DNA from: Buxus sempervirens
Taxonomy: Eukaryota; Streptophyta; Magnoliopsida; Buxales; Buxaceae
DNA length: 64,000 nt
Direction of reading: 5' to 3'
Assembly: GCA_947561395.2 (NCBI GenBank)
Contig: OX387192.1
Coordinates: 33,377,520-33,441,519, forward strand
Shown here: in pieces, positions 12,201-22,025 of the stretch
Numbering within the stretch: the stretch's first letter is position 1
Layout: each line of letters begins with the position of its first letter
Notes under the pieces: model-generated
The model's input: only the letters and a program-made list of their open reading frames with translations
What the model was told of the DNA's origin: nothing
Database searches by the model: none
Translations under genes and position numbers: made by a program

Positions 12201-13744
12201 TTTGAAATTCAATACAAGCCGGGCAAAAGCAATAAGGCTGCGGATGCCTTATCACGAGTCCAATGCTTAGCTGAATTACAAGCAATAACTGTTCCCACTC
12301 TCATGGATTTTCAAGAGATTGCTCATCAGGTTAGTAATGATCAGAAACTACAATTTATCATTTCTGCACTCACACAATAACCATCATCAAAGAAACATTG
12401 GACTCTGGTACACGATCAGTTGCGCTTCAAGGATCGTATAGCATTACCTCGTAACTCTTCATTCATCCTGTCATTGCTGCAAGAATTTCATAACGGCCCG
12501 ATTGGTGGACGTTCAGGCTTCCTAAAGACTTACAAAAGGCTTACTTATGAATTTTTCTGGGAAGGGATGAAGACAGACATTAAATCGTTTGTGGAATCTT
12601 GCCCCGTATGTCAACAAAATAAATATAAAGCCCTTTCTCCAACCTTTACCTATTCCACAGGCCATTTGGGAGGACATATCAATGGACTTTATTGAAAGGC
12701 TACCGAAATCTCAAGGTGTTGATTCTATTTTGGTCGTGGTGGACCGTTGTAGTAAATACAGCTATTTCATTGCACTTAAGCACCCATTTTCTACAGTCAA
12801 GGTAGCTGCCCTATTTGTACAACAGGTGGTGCGACTCCATGGTTTTCCCCGCTCGATTATTTCTGATAGAGACAGTTTTTATGAGCCATTTTTGGTCGGA
12901 GTTTTTTCGTTTACAGCACACTTCACTTCGTAGGAGTACCGCTTACCATCCCCAAACCGACGGACAAAGTGAGGTTGTTAATAGGTGCTTGGAGACTTAT
13001 CTCCGCTGTTTTGCAAGTTCACAACCACGGACGTGGGTAGCTTGGTTAGCTTGGGCAGAATATTGGTATAATACATCGTTTCATATAGCCACAAAATTTA
13101 CCCCTTTCCGCATTGTGTATGGGCGTGATCCTCCACCACTTATGAAGTATGGGCAGTCCCGTTCTACCAGTTGTTCAGTGGAAGAGCAACTTCAACAGCA
13201 TGATCACATGTTGGATGAATTAAAATCTCATCTGGTGGCTGCACAAATTCGTATGAAGCAGAGCACTGATTTACATCATCGAGATGTGACTTTTCAAGTA
13301 GGTGACATGGTCTATTTGAAATTACGACCGTATAGACAGCATTCATTGACAAGGAGTAGTAATGAGAAGCTGTCTCCTCGTTTTTTTTGGACCATTTCCG
13401 GTCATTCAACGCATTGGTCAAGTAGCTTACAAGTTGCAATTACCAGTAACAGCATCAATTCATTCCATGTTCCATGTTTCCCAACTACGCAAGGCTATAG
13501 GCGCTACTAACCCTTGTCAACAGTTACCTCTGGGGTTACAAGATGACATGGAATGGAGAGTGGAACCTGAAAAGCTGTTGGATATTCGACCAACACCTGA
13601 TGGTAAGCCTTCCAGTTTTGAAGTTTTAATACAGTGGAAACATCTACCAACTTTTGAGGCTTCTTGGGAGCTGTATGATACTATAGTTCACATGTTTCCC
13701 GACTTTCACCTTGAGGACAAGGTGCTTTCCTTGGCGGGGAGCAA

Positions 13745-14213
13745 TGATAAGCCTCCGTTGAGACTCACATATTCCAGAAGGAAGCGTGGCAAGAATGCTG
13801 ATGTGGACAGGAGGACAATTGAAGACTTATGCTGAGGTGGACAGGAAGACAATGGAAGACCTTGGGGTTAATTAGTTTAGTTTGGGGGGAGTACATTGTA
13901 ATCTTCCATTGTTAAGGCTTAGCTGTATGTGGAGCTGGCCAATTAAGTAAAGGGGGGATTTGGGGAGGAAGGCATTCAAGAAACAGAAACTTGAGTCAAT
14001 AGGAGAGGGGTGATCTCTCGAAAATCACCGGCATAATGTATTTTCTTTCTTTTCTCTTCAAAGACAATTGGAGATGTTCTTCTCCTTCCAATTCTTGTAA
14101 AAATTACAATTCAATAAAGACAATTCCTCTTCAAACTCCGATTTACATTGCAATCTACTGATCAGCACTGTCGATCAGTACTGGTAATCGATTCCAATTC
14201 CAAAACCTTATCA
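13745..14213 (+). repeat. 3' LTR of the gypsy element (469 bp)
   Basis: It has the same TGATAAG...CTTATCA ends as the 5' copy. The end of the pol reading frame runs about 90 bp into this LTR, and the matching region of the 5' LTR carries the same coding tail. Confidence 0.95.
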
Positions 14214-14218
14214 TATTC
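14214..14218. repeat. Target-site duplication TATTC, right copy
   Basis: This is the partner of 8720-8724. The following bases, TCTTTATTACCGATCAAAAAAA, resume the LINE-1 tail. Confidence 0.93.
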
Positions 14219-14241
14219 TCTTTATTACCGATCAAAAAAAC

Positions 14242-14806
14242 AAGTGATATAAAAAAAAATCTGCCACAAAAAATGTTCCTTATTATAAGACAAAGTGAAA
14301 CTAGCTGTCTTCTATGGTAAATTAGAGCACATTTCCCTCAATAAAATCTGCAGATTCTCTCATGTACTTGACAGGATGAACACAAAACTTCAACAAACCG
14401 AATCTAATTGCATGGCACTCCCCCCAATGCAACAAGGTAACCTCCACTTCCATATTGCAACCTCCAACTCTGACCATAAAACTGGCGCACACAGTTTTTC
14501 AGTGCGACCACATGTTCCTAAAAGCACCAACATTTCACCATCCAACAGATCCTTAAATACTACATAGACGGAAACCCTCAATTACAACAACCCGCTATCT
14601 CAAAGAGCTTATTGCAGCACTCAATTAACAATGACACTCTTGCTCAAGAGGATCAAGGAAGCAACTATATTATATTAATATATCTGATGATTTTACAATT
14701 AGTATGATGCCCTTTTTGAAATGCATTTAGATTTTATTTTGTTTAGTTGTGAAAAAATTTAACTCAGAGAACAACCAGTATGAGATTTATGTAAGAACTA
14801 GAAAAC
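14242..14806. other. Unassigned spacer
   Basis: AT-rich sequence between the LINE-1 tail and the foldback transposon. Two open frames of 60-90 codons near 14295-14581 overlap on opposite strands and match no family I recognise. I see no supported feature. Confidence 0.5.
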
Positions 14807-14814
14807 ATGCACAC

Positions 14815-15746
14815 CATAGTTGTGAAAACGCCTAGGCGATGCCAGGCGATAGACCTACCTGTAGCCTAGGCGACCGCCTAGGCGATTAGGCGGTCGCTTA
14901 GGCGACAATTTTTTCTTCTTAAAATAATCAAAATATGTTCATCATCCATTGTAGATGGAAATATCAAAAAGACCTAAATATTGTGCATTTTAAAAAAGAA
15001 CAATAACAACTAATAAAAATACAAGCCTTGTTTCCTTGTTCTCACATAACCACTCAAATTTGCTAAGACATAGAAAAAGCGAGAGAAAGAGAGAGCGAGA
15101 GAGGAAAGTCGGTCCAGTCGCTCAGTTCGTTGGAGAAGAACTAAGCGACCAGACCGAAGCTCGACGGCGAAGAGAAAAAAAGAAGAGAAAAAAAAAGAGA
15201 GTGAGCGACTGGAGAAGAGAAGAGAGAGAGAGAGCGATAGAGAAACAGAGAGACAGTGGAGAGGAGAAGAGAGAAAGAGAGACAGAGGAGAAAGAGATAG
15301 CGAGAGCGAGAGCGAGAGCGAGAAATAGAGATAGAGGAAAAAGAGAGAACGAGAAAGTTTCGTTGGAGAAGAAGAGAAAAGAAAAAAAAAACGACACTGA
15401 CAAAATTCGACGAAGAAGAAGAGAAGTTGTCGGAAGACATTCCTTGCTTGCGGCTTGCGTTGATGAAGCTTGACGAAGACGATGGAGGAGAAGCTCGACG
15501 AAGCCTGTTTCTTGCATGTTGATGAAGCTTGACTAAGACATGCGTTGAGGGAAACACTTTTTTTTTTATCTTCATGTTTGCTTGCCTAGGCGAACAGGCG
15601 ATCGCCTTCTAGCCCAGGCTATCGCCTAGGTTGCCTAGGCGCAGGTCGCCTAGGCGACACCACGCCTGGACCTTGTTGGAACGCCTGGTCGCCTAGGCGG
15701 CCGCCTAGGCGCCTAGGCGCCTAGGCGACCGCCTTTAATAACTATG
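14815..15746. mobile_element. Non-autonomous hAT-like foldback DNA transposon with CGCCTAGGCG palindromes (932 bp)
   Basis: The ends are imperfect terminal inverted repeats, CATAGTTGTGAAAACGCC on the left and the complement of CATAGTTATTAAAGGCG on the right. It is flanked by a perfect 8-bp target duplication, ATGCACAC, at 14807-14814 and 15747-15754. Eight bases is the hAT length. The subterminal 90 bp on the left and 160 bp on the right are arrays of the palindrome CGCCTAGGCG and relatives (GGCGGTCGCC, CAGGCGAT), so each end can fold on itself and on the other. The middle (about 15060-15430) is a GA-rich strand without transposase motifs. It cannot move by itself. The superfamily assignment rests on TSD length and TIR form only. 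Confidence 0.75.
15070..15430. repeat. GA-rich low-complexity core of the foldback transposon
   Basis: A strongly purine-biased plus strand of GAGAGA, GCGAGA and GAAGAG units. It keeps an accidental Arg/Glu/Lys-rich frame open on the plus strand and Ser/Leu/Phe-rich frames open on the minus strand. All six frames are shaped by composition, so I do not call a protein. It might be a captured 5'-leader-like sequence. Confidence 0.6.
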
Positions 15747-15754
15747 ATGCACAC

Positions 15755-16104
15755 ACGCATAGAAATCCTATCTCATTGATAAAGAACAAAAAGCAGTGAA
15801 GTGCTTTCAATTAACTGTTACTCTGAGCACACCACTATTGTTATGGACTAAATTTAAAGCAAGTCTGTATGCATGCCTTAAACAAAGATTGGAAGTCCAC
15901 GAGCTAAACAGATTCGGACACAATCAAATATGGCAATGAATCCCATAGCCCCCCTCTCCTGGATATTACAATGCTCCACTTAATAATTTGAGAACTCTGG
16001 CAGGATACAAAGCACAATATATACACAGTCAACTTTGAAACTTGCAAACAAAGATAGGATGTAAAAGTACATAGCAAAAATATAATATTGAACATACATG
16101 ATAA
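15755..16104. other. Spacer and probable former 3' flank of the NKAP-like pseudogene
   Basis: AT-rich sequence with no recognisable feature. It lies just downstream (minus sense) of the NKAP-like C-terminus. Confidence 0.5.
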
Positions 16105-17597
16105 TCAAGTCTTAACGCCCTCGGAGCCTTTTGTAGCAAAAGGATCATGAGTAGGACCAATATCTTGTCCAATATGGCGCTGCACCAACTGCTGTAGATC
16201 AGCCATAACCTTGTTCTCACGCTTCGCCTTCTCCTCTATACTAATGGCATTCATTTTTTTATGCCTACTACCACTCATCACATACCCAAGGCTTTCAAAC
16301 TTTTGAATTTCCTCAGCCAAAAGGCCCACTTCTCCTCTCCGAGGAATATACTTCCCTTGTTGCACATAATGAGCAATAGCATCACCCGCGCCAGGTCTAA
16401 GTGCACCACCATAGCTTATATGTCCTTCAGCCCTCGGCAAAGGCCCAACCACTATCTCATTATCGAATGCATTTTTTTTCTCTGTAACTCAATTTCTTTG
16501 AATTTTAGTGCCTCATTATCTAACTCAACTTTCTTCGTAGACCGTTATTTTTTATTACTCCGTCATGTACAAGAAGACACCTTCGAATGCTTCCGCTTCT
16601 TGGATCTCACGCTCTCCTCGGAGGACTGGCTTGAATCGAATCCCTCGCTTTCACTGTCCTCGCTCTATCTTTCATCAGAATCGCTATACCTCCTCCTACT
16701 TCCTTCAGCTCTCCCTCTGCTTTTCGTGCTCTTTCTCTTCTCTCGCCTCCTCTGTGTTCGTCGTCTCGTGGTTTTATCGCTCGTTGTATGTGAAACCTCA
16801 GAATCACTTACGTCCTCAACCGTTTCAGTTTCAATGGAAGATTTCCTAGTACTTCGAGGCCCAGCCTTTGAAGTATTCTGCTTCCTACGAACCCTGTACT
16901 AAATTTTCTTGTTTTCCCTCGAACCAGATCGGTTCGTATCAAACTCCGAATAGGATTCAGAATCGGACGAACTCTTCCCCGATCCTTTAGACTAGGAATC
17001 CGCACCTACACTGATTCCTTTATCTCGATTTTCTTCTCTCCAATTAACATGCCGTTGTTCCTCACTGGCCCATCAACAATATCCTTCCCTTCATCGAACG
17101 GCTCCACCGGCTCCCTTTCGCCCGGTTGAGAACTTGGGGTTCCACTCCAGATACAGTTATTCAAACGCTTTCTCAGTTTCTGAAGTTTAAGCCGTCTGTA
17201 CTCTTCAAAGCTCAGACCCTTCAACTCTTCGTCCGATTCGGTTTCCGACAGTTTCCCATTCCTGAAATCCCTATCGAGGAAGGGATCGGCTAGGCGATCG
17301 CCGTGATTCGACCCTTCTCGTACCTGAGACTAGATGTTCAGATATGGGGCTTCTCGTTTGATCAGAATGCCCGTTCGTATACGATCTATCACGACGACGA
17401 TTCGATCCGTCGTCATACCTCTCATAACCCTCAACCGGGCTACGATCGGAACTGTGGTGAAGAGCCACACCTGATTCCGGCGAATCTCGGTCCCCCACTC
17501 TGTCGCTGCGACGATGATACCCGTTCTCCTCTTCTCTAACCCTAACCATAGAAGAGACTGGCCGTTGCCACCGTCCTTTCGGGAACCCGATTCTCAA
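16105..17597 (-). pseudogene. NKAP: NKAP / SynMuv-domain RNA-associated protein, degenerate copy
   Basis: Minus-strand pieces match plant NKAP-like proteins in order. First is an Arg/Ser-rich start ('YHRRSDRVGDRDSPESG', 17271-17597), then 'GLSFEEYRRLKLQKLRKRL' (about 17150-17224), a basic Ser/Arg region, and the conserved C-terminal block ('PRAEGHISYGGALRPG', 'RRGEVGLLAEEIQKFESLG') at 16105-16452. NKAP proteins are nuclear and linked to RNA processing and transcriptional repression. The copy is broken: there is a frame change between 17271 and 17224, stops or frame changes near 17006, 16900, 16660 and 16545, much of the usual middle is missing, and about 20 residues (the usual RKENQVYSAEDKRALAMF segment) are gone between 'MNAI' and 'EEKAKR' near 16240. 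No intron is seen. It could be an old retrocopy or a decayed gene, but sequencing errors cannot explain this many changes. Confidence 0.85.
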
Positions 17598-17758
17598 CGT
17601 GGCGGCATCTCAACGTGCCCTTTTAAAACGTCTGCCGCCAGCTGTCAATGAATCAGATGCATCGAGCATCAACGGTTGAAAAGTTTTTGTTTTTTTTAAA
17701 TTGTAAAAAAAATTCAAAAAAAGACTAACCGTGAGATTCTCAACGTGCCGGCATCTCA
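17589..17758. repeat. 24-bp direct repeat around the NKAP-like start
   Basis: GATTCTCAACGTGGCGGCATCTCA at 17589-17612 recurs at 17735-17758 with one mismatch (GTGCCGG for GTGGCGG). The first copy covers the start codon of the NKAP-like frame and the second lies 146 bp upstream in the minus sense, suggesting a small old duplication of the leader. Confidence 0.7.
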
Positions 17759-17949
17759 CCCTCTGTCTGGATAACAGCATCATACGGTTGCATAGTTAGC
17801 AAATTTTTGGGAAAATTATGAAAAAGTCAAATTTTTTTCCTATATTTATTTAATATACAAAAAATCTTACTCTCAAAAATAATTGATCTACGTGGTCACT
17901 ATTTAATATAAAAAATTAATTTTAATAGCTACCTAGGATACTAATATGG

Positions 17950-18060
17950 TGTACTTGTAATACGAATGCATTATGCATAGGATACGAGTTTCCTTATGTG
18001 AGATACGAACACATCTTATGTGGGATACGAGCGCATCATACACTCGTATCCTATTTTTAA
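17950..18060. repeat. Short interspersed GATACGA repeats
   Basis: Units of GGATACGAG, AGATACGAAC and GGGATACGAGC recur at about 27-bp spacing, followed by the inverted CTCGTATCC. The right unit can pair with the left ones. The rest of 17760-18120 is plain AT-rich sequence. Confidence 0.6.
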
Positions 18061-18121
18061 TGTACTCTTGTCCAGTTAGGCTACAGTGAGAAAAGAAAAG
18101 AAAATGCTAAAAATTTTTTTC

Positions 18122-18672
18122 CCCTCGTTTGGATTTAAATAAAGAAAAAAGAGATTTTCTCTCCCTCTTTCTCTCCAATGTAAAAAAATTTCTTTCCAAA
18201 AAGGTAAGAATTTTGAAAGAAAAAAAAATTCACTATCATTTATCACTATTCATACCACTCACTCATCCCACCACTAGTATCATCCACCACCACCATTTGC
18301 CACCACTACCCACCATCGCCAACCACCACCACCACCACTATCAGTTATCACCACCACCCACCAACACCCACCACCACCACCACCACCCACAATCACCCAC
18401 CACCACCCATCATCACCACCCACCATCAATATTTGCCACCACCACTACCATCGCCGCCACCACACTAACCCAACCAGCACCTACCTACTCTTACTCACCC
18501 ACCATCCCAACCCATCATATTGTTAAAATATATTTTTCTTTTCTTCTCATTTCTCATCTCATCCAAACATAGGAAAAGAAAAAAAAAATCAATATTTTTC
18601 TTTTTTTTTCTTTTCCTTTCCTTCTTAGGTTTCTTTTCTTTTCTCTCTAAATCCAAGGCCTCCAAACACAGC
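18122..18672. repeat. Possible MITE-like segment with a CCACCA microsatellite
   Basis: The edges resemble one another in inverse orientation (TCGTTTGGATTTAAATAAAG on the left, complement of GTGTTTGGAGGCC...TTGGATTTAGAG on the right). The interior is pyrimidine- or purine-rich, with a CCACCA-type microsatellite at about 18280-18470 that keeps a His/Pro/Thr-rich frame open. I find no clear target duplication, so the transposon call is weak. The frame is not a gene. Confidence 0.4.
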
Positions 18673-19831
18673 TTAAGTATTTGGTAAAAGTTTCACTCCC
18701 TGCAAACCTGAAGCAATTGTCCTTTTTTTTTTATATATAAAACAATATGAAATAGCATCTGTGAAATGTTTCTGAACGATCCTAAACGCTCCATTAAATC
18801 TCATAGAGCCATTAAACAAATGATCGGAGTATTATATCCAGTTAATGGTTCCAAACTTCCAATCAGTGTATCTTTGCTGAGGGTATTGAACATTATTAGA
18901 CTGCAAAAGCAGGCTACCAATCAGATGATCAGAAACCATATTAGGTATTGGTGTTGGGTGGAAACTTTTAGTTTCAAATACCAGATTAGGTCTTTATAAA
19001 TTGGGGTTTCTATACAAAGCAGGGAAAAAAAAACTATTGTAGGAGTCTCTTTCTTTCACAAATGAACTACCTGAGGAGCAGACCACCCTCCTGTGGACTC
19101 AAGAGTCCTATTTCTAGGGGAGAAAAGCTTCATTAATGGACCATGCATTAAATGCTATTAAGGGAGAAACTTGGGAGTTACTCTCCCGCTTTGTTCTCTT
19201 TCTCTTATACAAAGCATGGTCCATTGATGAGCACTTAATTTTGTTCTAATTAATGGGTATTAGTTTTAAGTAACAACAGAAAATAAATTGGAAAACAAAG
19301 ATAGACTGAATTCCCAAAGTATCTACTTATCTGTCCTGATATAATTTGAGTGCCATGTATGTTACTATTATGTCAAGAACTTCAAGTTGACATTCACAGA
19401 ATAGGATACACAAATTAGATTCCACCATTGTACTATGAATTAGAAGCTTCTTTGGACTCCAAAATACAATGCTTTGCATAGGTTTGCAAGCTTCTAGCCA
19501 ATTTGACCTTTGCTGTAAGACATAAGCAAATAGAATAACAAACCCATATTATTAGGTACAGTATAAGCTCCATCTAATCATGTTGAAATACACCTAGAAG
19601 AAGTTGTCGTATCAGCACTGAAAAGAGATTCTATAATCAGGTATGCGGATCCTTTAACAACACATTCACATCCAAAATATAGCAAAAGAGGGGCAATCAT
19701 ACTGAAATTTGATCATTTATATACATAATACCATCTAAGATGATTTTCCTTCTCCCTGTATTAAGTTTATCCATGCAAGAAGTAGATCTGCAAGAAAGAT
19801 GAAAAAAGATGCACAACAGGTAGAACAGTAA
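18673..19831. other. Intergenic region, one inverted repeat only
   Basis: There is no coding signal. A perfect 12-bp inverted repeat, AATGGACCATGC (19135-19146) and GCATGGTCCATT (19214-19225), encloses a smaller GGGAG-TTACT-CTCCC hairpin. The 3' UTR of the minus-strand gene at 19907 presumably ends here. Confidence 0.5.
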
Positions 19832-19906
19832 GTTGTATATATCTTTTCTTTCTCATGTATCTTACAAAGTTTACAGGCATGAAGCTCCCTTCATAAATGA
19901 ACAAAT

Positions 19907-21460
19907 TTATCTTTTCATTATGTCATCGTGCTTCAATGTAAAATCCCAAAGGTCGCCATATTTCTCATTGAAGTCCCATATGTCCATCGTGTTGTATTCG
20001 GCAATTAACTTATCACGAGCTCCCTTTTCCATATTATATATCTGGGGTTCAAAGTTGTGGGGTTTATCTGGTTTTTGAATCTCAATAATGCAAAACGTCA
20101 CCACGAAGACAGCTGCTCCAATGTACAAGAACTCCCCCTAAATGATAAAACATGAGAGAAATGATTTTGAGTCACCACAAACTAATGTTGATTTGACTAT
20201 TTTCTATCCAGTTACATCCAGATCATGGTTTTTTACTCTGTGAGATGAAGGTTAAAAGATAAGACTTAATATTACCGGAACATGGCAAATCAACCCGGTA
20301 ATTACTGCTACAGGAAAGAGCCATGAAATAAACCCTGTCCAAAAGAACAATACCTGATCAGATTATCGACTCTGATTTCAACCTTGAATGATGAATATGA
20401 AAAGGGTTATGCAGATATTTAATACCCTGGAAACCCGTGGGGGGTTCTACTGCTGCATAATCTTCTGCAATTGAACCCCAAAATGACCCTAAAATGTAGA
20501 TTTCAAGTTAGAAACAATGCCACAATAAATGGATGATTTATTCAAATGGGGACCCTATAATCGACAAAATAAAGTGAAATCTAATTTCAAACTGTGAATT
20601 TGCATGACAAGAAAAGTAACCGTATGTATTAAGAAACAACATGGATACCAAAGAAGAAATTATGTATGACCAGATTAGACACAAATGGCAGATCATTAAT
20701 CACTTAGACTTCTACTGATTGAAAATAATCTTGATGAAGCTTCACCACTGTATTTTTATTGGACATCAATAAAACATGTAAACAAGTGAACAAACCAAAA
20801 ACTCAAATGAAGATGTTAACTAAACTAATATTTCTATTACATATTCTACTCTACCACCTTTAAGCACAGAAACAAATTCCATCAAGACTCCAAATTTAGC
20901 AAGATTTAAAACATAAATTTCAAGGATAAAACAATATACAATTCACTAAAATCAAGTGAAACTAGAGATATAAGTCTTGATAAACGACGAACCATCAATC
21001 TATCTCCAGATACAACACACGCACCTACACAAACACTCGTATAAGTGGATCGGAAAACCAACCTCTCTCATCGCTTTCGAAATAAGTGTGGTGCCCATCA
21101 TATTCTCCATAAACAAAATCTTCCTGAAATAAAAGAACAAAAATATACCCAGTATAATTATCTTTATTAGCTAAAATGTAAAAAGATACAGATAGAAAAT
21201 AAACGGGTAAACGATTGATTTACAGCACTAATTCCATTAGTCGCCCAACGGTCGCGCTTATCTTCGATGAGATCTGGTTCTATCTCAGAAAATCCAGCAG
21301 CCTTTAATCTTGTCGAGTTCCTAACATTCCTACCCAATTGGATACCGATAGAATCTAGAGTTCTCACGGACGAAAACCTAGCTCTTATCTCCAAGGGTTT
21401 CGAACTCAATTTGGGAACTGAACCAGAAAAGAGAACAGAAGGTCGCGAGGAGACTGCCAT
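19907..21460 (-). CDS. PNSB5: Photosynthetic NDH subunit of subcomplex B 5 (PnsB5/NDH18-like), chloroplast
   Basis: Five exons join in frame on the minus strand: 21460-21224, 21123-21063, 20488-20426, 20334-20276 and 20137-19907, giving 216 residues with GT-AG introns. The N-terminus is a Ser/Arg-rich, acid-poor chloroplast transit peptide (about the first 45 residues). A conserved soluble part follows ('GFSEIEPDLIEDK', 'EDFVYGEYDGHHTYFE', 'FWGSIAEDYAAVEPPTGFQ'), then two adjacent hydrophobic segments ('ISWLFPVAVITGLIC' and 'LYIGAAVFVVTFCII') and a charged tail ending 'YGDLWDFTLKHDDIMKR'. Arabidopsis PnsB5 is of similar length and belongs to the chloroplast NAD(P)H dehydrogenase-like complex of cyclic electron flow. 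The family name rests on recalled motifs and was not searched. The gene looks intact and shares its upstream region with the bZIP gene at 22026. Confidence 0.78.
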
Positions 21461-21984
21461 TTTCGTTTTCCTTGTTCTCTGGAGATATTCCTTACCAGCT
21501 TCCTTTCATTTTCCTTTTTCATTTTCTTTATCCTTTCTTTGGGAACGAAGGGCAAATAGCCGTTTTCCTCTTATCCGAATTGGGTATACTTAGAACGCAT
21601 CAAGCCAACGCGCGGGTGACGTTCACGCGCTAGTACACGTAACCGGTCCGACACAGACTGAACCTGGAGTGGCACGCAAACAAGTGGCGTTCAAATGGCC
21701 ATGAGTCTTCATAGATCGCCCTCAGCGGTTGGTGCCACCTTTACCAAAGATAATACGTGTCGTCTCCTGAGTGGTATCATTAAAACTATTTTTAGCCTCA
21801 AATGAGATAAAAGCAAAAGCAATGGACCCACCAATCAACGGATCCCACTTTCTAGCTTCCGTTTTTATCCACAACGGAAAGAGCCAAACAAAGCCATCGT
21901 ATAAAACCCTCGAGCTAGGAACAGAGGACCCAGTCGTCTGTTGCTCTTCTAAATCCTAACAGAAGCAGCAGAACAATCGAAACC

Positions 21985-22021
<37 letters not shown>

Positions 22022-22025
22022 CGAG
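21461..22025. promoter_or_regulatory. Shared divergent promoter and leaders of PnsB5 and the bZIP gene
   Basis: Only 565 bp separate the two start codons. ACGT-core elements, the usual binding sites of bZIP proteins, occur at 21617-21622 (TGACGT), 21635-21640 (ACACGT) and 21755-21761 (ACGTGTC, matching the ABRE core ACGTGKC). The bZIP leader ends in a GA microsatellite (about 21989-22016) just before its ATG. No clear TATA box was identified for either gene. Confidence 0.65.

Larger units (their letters stand above)
8725..14213 (+). mobile_element. Ty3/gypsy LTR retrotransposon, chromovirus type, structurally complete outline but broken
   Basis: The element is 5489 bp. Its parts in order are: 5' LTR, Met-tRNA-type primer binding site, gag zone with a CCHC zinc knuckle (about 10220-10265), aspartic protease (DSG, about 10460), reverse transcriptase (about 11060-11700), RNase H (about 11910-12260), integrase with HHCC and catalytic core (about 12420-13330), a chromodomain-like end (about 13540-13720) and 3' LTR. 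This gag-PR-RT-RH-INT-chromodomain order is that of plant chromoviruses. The clade is not assigned. The reading frame has roughly ten breaks, so it is a fossil. The two LTRs differ at about 19 aligned sites in about 465 (near 4%), which suggests one to a few million years at commonly used herbaceous rates and more at slow woody-plant rates. It sits inside the 3' tail of LINE-1. Confidence 0.93.
442..14241 (+). mobile_element. LINE-1: outermost plus-strand L1-clade LINE, split into three pieces by later insertions
   Basis: The pieces are 442-1906 (reverse transcriptase and connection region), 8024-8724 (zf-RVT region and 3' UTR) and about 14214-14241 (terminal TTATTACCGATCAAAAAAA). The left piece ends in 'LWTMDKNG' and the piece at 8024 opens with 'NGMFSVKSAYK', the same order seen in other copies of the family here, so the intervening 6 kb is an insertion. 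The RT has 'LHQGDPLSPFLF', but the catalytic YADD/FADD box reads LADN near 952-963. There is a frameshift near 1045-1055, a one-base loss near 550 and a 5' truncation inside the RT domain. Its 3' UTR carries the hairpin GGTACAC-TGTTT-GTGTACC at 8664-8682. It is dead and the oldest layer of the stack. Confidence 0.85.

Noticed and set aside
15036-15575. Three overlapping 130-145-codon frames rich in Arg/Glu or Ser/Leu.
   Set aside because: They arise from a GA-rich strand inside a non-autonomous transposon and have no domain.
16261-16902. A 213-codon plus-strand frame rich in Ser/Leu.
   Set aside because: It is the antisense shadow of the NKAP-like Arg/Ser-rich region.
18129-18572. A 147-codon His/Pro/Thr-rich frame.
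   Set aside because: It is a translated CCACCA microsatellite flanked by AAAAAGA-type low complexity.
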